A program made the translations under genes and the position numbers. From positions 3,534,001-3,598,000 of the forward strand of contig NZ_JALN02000001.1 of the NCBI RefSeq assembly GCF_000559085.1: a DNA stretch of 64,000 nucleotides, in the 5' to 3' direction. This document shows, piece after piece, positions 60,231-64,000 of this stretch. Position 1 is the first letter of the stretch; the number at the start of each line of letters is the position of its first letter. Below the pieces are notes generated by a model. The model saw nothing but the letters and a program-made list of their open reading frames with translations, was not told where the DNA came from and ran no database searches. The DNA comes from Mycolicibacterium aromaticivorans JS19b1 = JCM 16368. Its GTDB lineage: Bacteria > Actinomycetota > Actinomycetes > Mycobacteriales > Mycobacteriaceae.

Positions 60231-60259
60231 TGTCACCACATCCTGGGGGGGAATGATTT

Positions 60260-61744
60260 ATGAGTCTTGACGTGCCGCCAAGGCGACCTGCTTCTGTATT
60301 CGGTGGCCAGCGCACCTCGCCGGTGCCACGTAAGGTCGAAAGAAACACCAGAGTAGCGATCGACAGCAAGAAGGCTAGTAGGCACGGCCTTCGACACCGC
60401 CAGTTACTACGCGTGTCGGATTCAGTGACGGTGGCGGCCTCCGCGGCCGTAGGTGCGGTGTTAATTCACCACATCAGTGCGGCACGCGCGGGGGACCTTG
60501 GTGTCCGCGATGTAATAGTGGTCGCAGTCGCGATGGCAGTGGCACTGCATCTGCACGGGCTGTATCGCAGGCCTGACGCGCGGTTGCGGCCGAGCGAATG
60601 GTGGAGGCCCACGGTAATTGCGCGATGTCTGCCGACGGCTGCCCTTCTTGCACTTGCTGCCGATGCGTTCGTCCTCCGCGGCGAGCGAGCGATGACTCTG
60701 ACTGCTGCAGTGGCCATGACTCTGCCCGCGATCGTGCTGGTCCCATTTGGGCGTCGATTGGTGGTGCGCATGTTCGATCCAACGGTCAGCCGCATCGTGG
60801 TGATTGGCACGGGACCCATCTCCGATCGACTGACCTCGAGGTTGCAGCGGTGTCCAGACACTCTCGTGGTCGGGCATGTCGACGACAATCCCGCACCGGG
60901 TGTTGCAGTCCTTGGTGGGCTCGCCGACCTACCCGAAATTTGCGCCCTGCACGCGATCGACAGGGTGATCGTTGGTTTTCCGAACACCAGCGACGCGATC
61001 GTCCTCGAAGCATTGCGTCGGCTTGAGGGCCAGGTACCGGTATCCGAGATCCCACGTTACTTCGAATTGCACAACTGGCGCAGTGAAGCTGAAGAGCTAC
61101 ATGGGCTGACTTTGATGCACTTGCCCACCCCGTCACTGGCTGCGAGTGCCCGAATCACGAAGCGTTTCATGGATGTTGCTCTTGCCACCTGTGCTCTGAT
61201 CGTCGCTTCGCCGGCAATGATATTGATTGCGGCGGCGATCAAGCTCGATTCTCGCGGGCCCGTCTTCTTCCGCCAGGAGCGGACCGGACGGGGTGGCCAA
61301 CCGTTTCGGATTTTCAAGTTCCGCTCGATGACCGCCGACGCGTGGGACCGGCGCATGAGCGTCTCCGAGCTCAATCAGTCGGATGGACCGCTTTTCAAAA
61401 TGGCAAGTGACCCGAGAGTCACGCGTGTCGGTGCGCTAATCCGGAAGACAAGCCTCGACGAATTGCCTCAGCTCATCAATGTGGTTCGCGGCGAAATGTC
61501 GCTCGTCGGCCCGCGTCCGCTGCCGACCGAGGAGGCAGATCGGCTTGACGGCGCCGCATTGGCTCGCCTCGACGTAAGTCCGGGCATCACTGGACTGTGG
61601 CAAGTCTGCGGCCGCAGTGACCTGACGTACGCGGACCTTCAGCACCTGGACTCCGTATATGTCAGGTCGTGGTCGTTGACGTGGGATCTACGGATCTTGC
61701 TGCAGACACCACAGGTGGTATTCGGGCGTAACGGCGCTTACTAA
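60260..61744 (+). CDS. polyprenyl-phosphate sugar-1-phosphate transferase (WcaJ/WbaP type)
   Basis: A 494-aa membrane enzyme that starts a polysaccharide by placing a sugar phosphate on a lipid carrier. Four N-terminal helices (about 53-160), a central nucleotide-binding-like domain (RIVVIGTGPISDRL) and the catalytic C-terminus: a membrane re-entrant helix (RFMDVALATCALIVASPAMILIAAAIKLD), GPVFFRQERTGRGGQPFRIFKFRSM, DELPQLINVVRGEMSLVGPRP and GITGLWQVCGRS. It lies 29 bp after the UXS-UGDH gene and probably shares its transcript. Confidence 0.92.
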   Translation: MSLDVPPRRPASVFGGQRTSPVPRKVERNTRVAIDSKKASRHGLRHRQLLRVSDSVTVAASAAVGAVLIHHISAARAGDLGVRDVIVVAVAMAVALHLHGLYRRPDARLRPSEWWRPTVIARCLPTAALLALAADAFVLRGERAMTLTAAVAMTLPAIVLVPFGRRLVVRMFDPTVSRIVVIGTGPISDRLTSRLQRCPDTLVVGHVDDNPAPGVAVLGGLADLPEICALHAIDRVIVGFPNTSDAIVLEALRRLEGQVPVSEIPRYFELHNWRSEAEELHGLTLMHLPTPSLAASARITKRFMDVALATCALIVASPAMILIAAAIKLDSRGPVFFRQERTGRGGQPFRIFKFRSMTADAWDRRMSVSELNQSDGPLFKMASDPRVTRVGALIRKTSLDELPQLINVVRGEMSLVGPRPLPTEEADRLDGAALARLDVSPGITGLWQVCGRSDLTYADLQHLDSVYVRSWSLTWDLRILLQTPQVVFGRNGAY

Positions 61745-62267
61745 CTTGTAGGCCGGCGCTTCGGAGGCCGCTGAATGCGCGAACCCGCCGCGCGACCGAA
61801 TGTCTGCGTTGATCTCAGCTGCTCGAGCGCCGTGGGCTCGCCCGTTCTATCTGATCGCGGTTGCCTTGGCCTACGCAGCCCGTCATTCCATGCTCGGGGC
61901 TCAACACTTCACGGGCGATTACCAGCCGGTTTATTGGACTTCGCGATCGCCTTACCGATCGACTCATGTGAAGATAATTGCGATAAACCCTGGCTGAAGC
62001 CTTCGGCACCAACCTAATCACCGTCAATAGGAAGCACGGTAGGCGCAGTCGGACTAGCGGCTGCATCGGTCGCTTGATACATCGGCAAAGGCCCGCGTCA
62101 AGGCCACGGTTGTAGCCAGAGGGTTGATGGCAAGGGAATCGGCAGAAAACCGTAAACAAGATCGCAGCGACGTGTGTGTGTAGAAAACGCCTACCTTCCT
62201 GTCAACCTACTAAAATCTTGACACTATGGGTCGTGTCCAACTCCAAGTTCGTCTAGCCTAAACACTT
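61745..62267. other. 523-bp intergenic region, AT-richer
   Basis: No supported gene; frames are short and lack ribosome sites. The base composition becomes more AT-rich toward 62180-62270, where promoters for the next gene are expected. No mobile element ends were seen. Confidence 0.4.
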
Positions 62268-62840
62268 GTGGCAAGCGATCAAGAGACTGAACACGTTGCA
62301 GCGGAAACCGCAAGTGGCGACGAGACCGTTATTTTGCACGGTCCTTCCGCGCCCAAGGAACGGCGCAGACGGCGTCAACTAGGTCTTATATTTCCGGTAA
62401 TTCTTGGCCTCTTCGTCCTTGTGATAAATATCATTTTAATGAATGGTAGCCCACTGCAATACGCGCTAAGTAGCATGAATGGACCGGTGGGCAGTGTTTC
62501 CTCATTATTGGTTATTATCAGTACATTTATCGGCGGACTTCTGATAATATACGCGATTGTCGTTGGGTTCACTGAGCGGTCAATGTCGCTGTCGGATGGG
62601 CGTCGCTGGTTCCGCAGGTGGATCGTTGTGCCCCTCGTCCTCGGGCTGTTGGCACCGCTGTTTACGGTGTGGAGCCTTTGCTACTGGAATGGTGCGTACG
62701 AGCAGCGACCTCAGCAGAGTTGTCTTGAGCTGTATGAGCGGGCGCAAAATATCCGCAAAGACAACCCTGGATTTCGGATGCCCTCGGGAGATCAGCAAGA
62801 GGTCAGATGCAACATCAACCATACTGTTTTGGGCATCTAG
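62268..62840 (+). CDS. hypothetical membrane protein in the polysaccharide block
   Basis: A 190-aa protein starting at GTG 62268. An acidic then Arg-rich start (KERRRRRQ) precedes three hydrophobic helices (about 40-60, 78-102, 118-138), then a soluble tail with Cys residues (CYWNGAYEQRPQQSCLELYE). Codon use is AT-richer than the neighbours, e.g. ATAAATATCATTTTAATG, hinting at transfer. Not recognised; perhaps an export or polymerisation helper. Confidence 0.6.
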   Translation: MASDQETEHVAAETASGDETVILHGPSAPKERRRRRQLGLIFPVILGLFVLVINIILMNGSPLQYALSSMNGPVGSVSSLLVIISTFIGGLLIIYAIVVGFTERSMSLSDGRRWFRRWIVVPLVLGLLAPLFTVWSLCYWNGAYEQRPQQSCLELYERAQNIRKDNPGFRMPSGDQQEVRCNINHTVLGI

Positions 62841-63140
62841 CAGAGCTTGGGGGAAAGTTTGTGGGCGGCCCGACAGCGTGCCTTCTCGCTGCGAGGGCGT
62901 CATTAGGCAGGCCGTATGTTTGCCGCAGTAGTACTCGGCGCTGCGAGCCTTGGCGTCATTGTGGCTGCTAGCAGCGTCTCGGTCCGGCGCCTCCAATGCC
63001 GACCATCACACGAATCTCAATCCCGTCGCCGCTAGGTATAGGTGGGGCAGGATTCTGCGGGCTGTGCTTACGCAGTGGCGCAGTAAGCAAGAAATCGCGA
63101 AGCTGCCTTAGCGCGGCACCGAAGCTTTTCCGTACGGATT
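62841..63140. other. intergenic region with a possible 39-aa membrane peptide
   Basis: 300 bp. ATG 62916 opens a 39-codon frame (to 63035) with a hydrophobic start MFAAVVLGAASLGVIVAASS; a second frame right after (LNPVAARYRWGRILRAVL) also looks coding, as if one small gene were frameshifted. No clear ribosome site. Confidence 0.3.
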
Positions 63141-63962
63141 TCAACTCGAGTATGCGATCTCCCAAATATCCTCACGCACCAACACCGTATTGATCGTGTC
63201 TTTATACACGACAACATAACCTGCTGCAACCAGTGACCGCCCGAGCATTGCATCGGCGTTTCTTGTAGCACTCATTTCGGGGTGTATGTCGACGAGTTCA
63301 ATTATCATCAATTTCGGCCGCCATTTAGGAAGCGTGAAGCCGGCGAACACGGCCGTTTCGAGACCTTCGACATCAACCACGAGGACGTCGAAGTCCGCCG
63401 GTATATCAGAGTTTTCCAATAGTCGATCAAGGGTCTGAGCAGGTACCACTAGGCTACGACCGGTGAGCTCATAGGACGACCACTCGATAGTGTCGTACTC
63501 TCGCTTTTGCTCCGGGTTGGCCGTGGTGAGTCCACCGGCAAGAAAAAGACTGACCTCATTCTGGGACCCGTCATTAATTGCTGTCTCCACTACAGTCACA
63601 TCGGGATGCCCGCGATGGTTTTTGCGACATGCCGCTGCGAGTTCGGGCACCGGCTCCACCATTAGTCCGCGCCACGATCTCGCGGCTAGACCCCATGTGT
63701 TACTGACGAAGACTCCGTCGTTGGCGCCGATCTCGACAAACACGCCATGGTTGCGGTTTCCCAGAAATTGAGAGTACAAGTTTCCGATTTGTGGAATCTG
63801 GCAGTCTAATTGTTGGGGGTAGTAAAAGGATTTATCTAGTCGTCCTGCGCGCGCCTGTCGACGTCTACTCTGCAAGGATCGGTTATATTGCACAGCGGTA
63901 CGTGCGGCGCGCGGGCTAATGGAAGCCAGTACACGCTTCAAACTCGCCTTTAGACGATCCAT
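63141..63962 (-). CDS. FkbM-family methyltransferase
   Basis: A 273-aa SAM-dependent methyltransferase of the FkbM type: GVFVEIGANDGVFVSNTWGLAARSWRGLMVEPVPE (SAM site; key residues E.GAN.G), VETAINDGSQNEVSLFL, LDRLLENSDIPADFDVLVVDVEGLETAVFAGF (DVEG motif). FkbM enzymes O-methylate sugars or polyketides. The basic first 40 residues are outside the fold. Its location beside polysaccharide genes suggests sugar methylation. Convergent with the hypothetical membrane-protein gene; its start at 63962 is within the window, upstream part not visible. Confidence 0.85.
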   Translation of the reverse strand: MDRLKASLKRVLASISPRAARTAVQYNRSLQSRRRQARAGRLDKSFYYPQQLDCQIPQIGNLYSQFLGNRNHGVFVEIGANDGVFVSNTWGLAARSWRGLMVEPVPELAAACRKNHRGHPDVTVVETAINDGSQNEVSLFLAGGLTTANPEQKREYDTIEWSSYELTGRSLVVPAQTLDRLLENSDIPADFDVLVVDVEGLETAVFAGFTLPKWRPKLMIIELVDIHPEMSATRNADAMLGRSLVAAGYVVVYKDTINTVLVREDIWEIAYSS

Positions 63963-64000
63963 GGAAACACACCCCCTGAGACTAATTTGGCGCTTTGCTG

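Overview
The window is high-GC actinobacterial DNA from a mycolic-acid-making bacterium, most probably a fast-growing Mycobacterium (Mycolicibacterium). The evidence is the hadABC dehydratase genes of mycolate synthesis in their M. tuberculosis-like setting (echA3, metallo-hydrolase, tRNA-Thr, tRNA-Met, rpmG, hadABC, tRNA-Trp, secE, nusG, rplK, rplA), two cyclopropane/methoxy-mycolate-type methyltransferases, an mce operon, an iniB-type gene, UsfY-family and DUF5994 proteins. No integrase, transposase or CRISPR array was found; the only phage-like gene is a lone GH25-type hydrolase at 48.9-49.7 kb.

Layout. 1-8.7 kb (minus): a complete yrbEA-yrbEB-mceA-mceF lipid-import operon, with mceF running off the window edge. 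9-14.4 kb: a DesA3-like desaturase with an apparent ATC start, three GAF-ANTAR regulators and a fatty-acyl-AMP ligase. 14.8-15.2 kb: debris of a Ser/Thr kinase gene. 15.2-18.3 kb: a DUF5709 protein, then an overlapping operon of a Pro-rich membrane protein, a ferric-reductase-type haem membrane protein and a NuoF-like flavoprotein, then a 43-aa basic protein. 18.6-21.2 kb: two DUF5994 paralogues around an MFS transporter, one coupled to a 44-aa ORF. 21.6-26.3 kb: an overlapping GT4 / alpha-toroid / GH130 glycan operon followed by a transglutaminase. 26.3-30.5 kb: small ORFs, an alanine-dehydrogenase-like enzyme, a TetR regulator behind four tandem operator boxes, a cold-shock protein and an RhlE helicase.

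30.8-34 kb holds a ketosynthase whose active-site Cys is Asp, facing two mycolate methyltransferases. 34-38.2 kb: a methyltransferase, a NYN-domain protein and two tandem L,D-transpeptidases, the second with a 1-nt frameshift exactly at its lipobox. 38.2-40.3 kb: three tandem paralogous secreted/membrane proteins of an unrecognised family. 40.5-44 kb: a UsfY-family protein and a 914-aa glycine-rich IniB-like protein with internal tandem repeats. 44-49.7 kb: an SDR, a DUF4239 protein, a hydrolase, TetR-echA3 and the GH25 gene. 49.7-55.4 kb is the conserved core block. 55.4-64 kb is an exopolysaccharide-type block: membrane EEP hydrolase, low-Mr Tyr phosphatase, a UDP-glucuronate decarboxylase / UDP-glucose dehydrogenase fusion, an initiating sugar-phosphate transferase and an FkbM methyltransferase, visibly more AT-rich towards its end.

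Functionally the window is dominated by the cell envelope: lipid uptake (mce), fatty-acid activation and desaturation, mycolate elongation and modification (hadABC, KAS-like, CMA-type), peptidoglycan cross-linking (Ldt pair), glycan turnover (GT4/GH130) and extracellular polysaccharide. Strongest leads for new biology: the four-box operator array (28055-28112), the Cys-to-Asp ketosynthase, the decarboxylase-dehydrogenase fusion, the haem/NuoF-like redox operon and the three-gene paralogue cluster. All functions are read from sequence and remembered family features; no database search was run.
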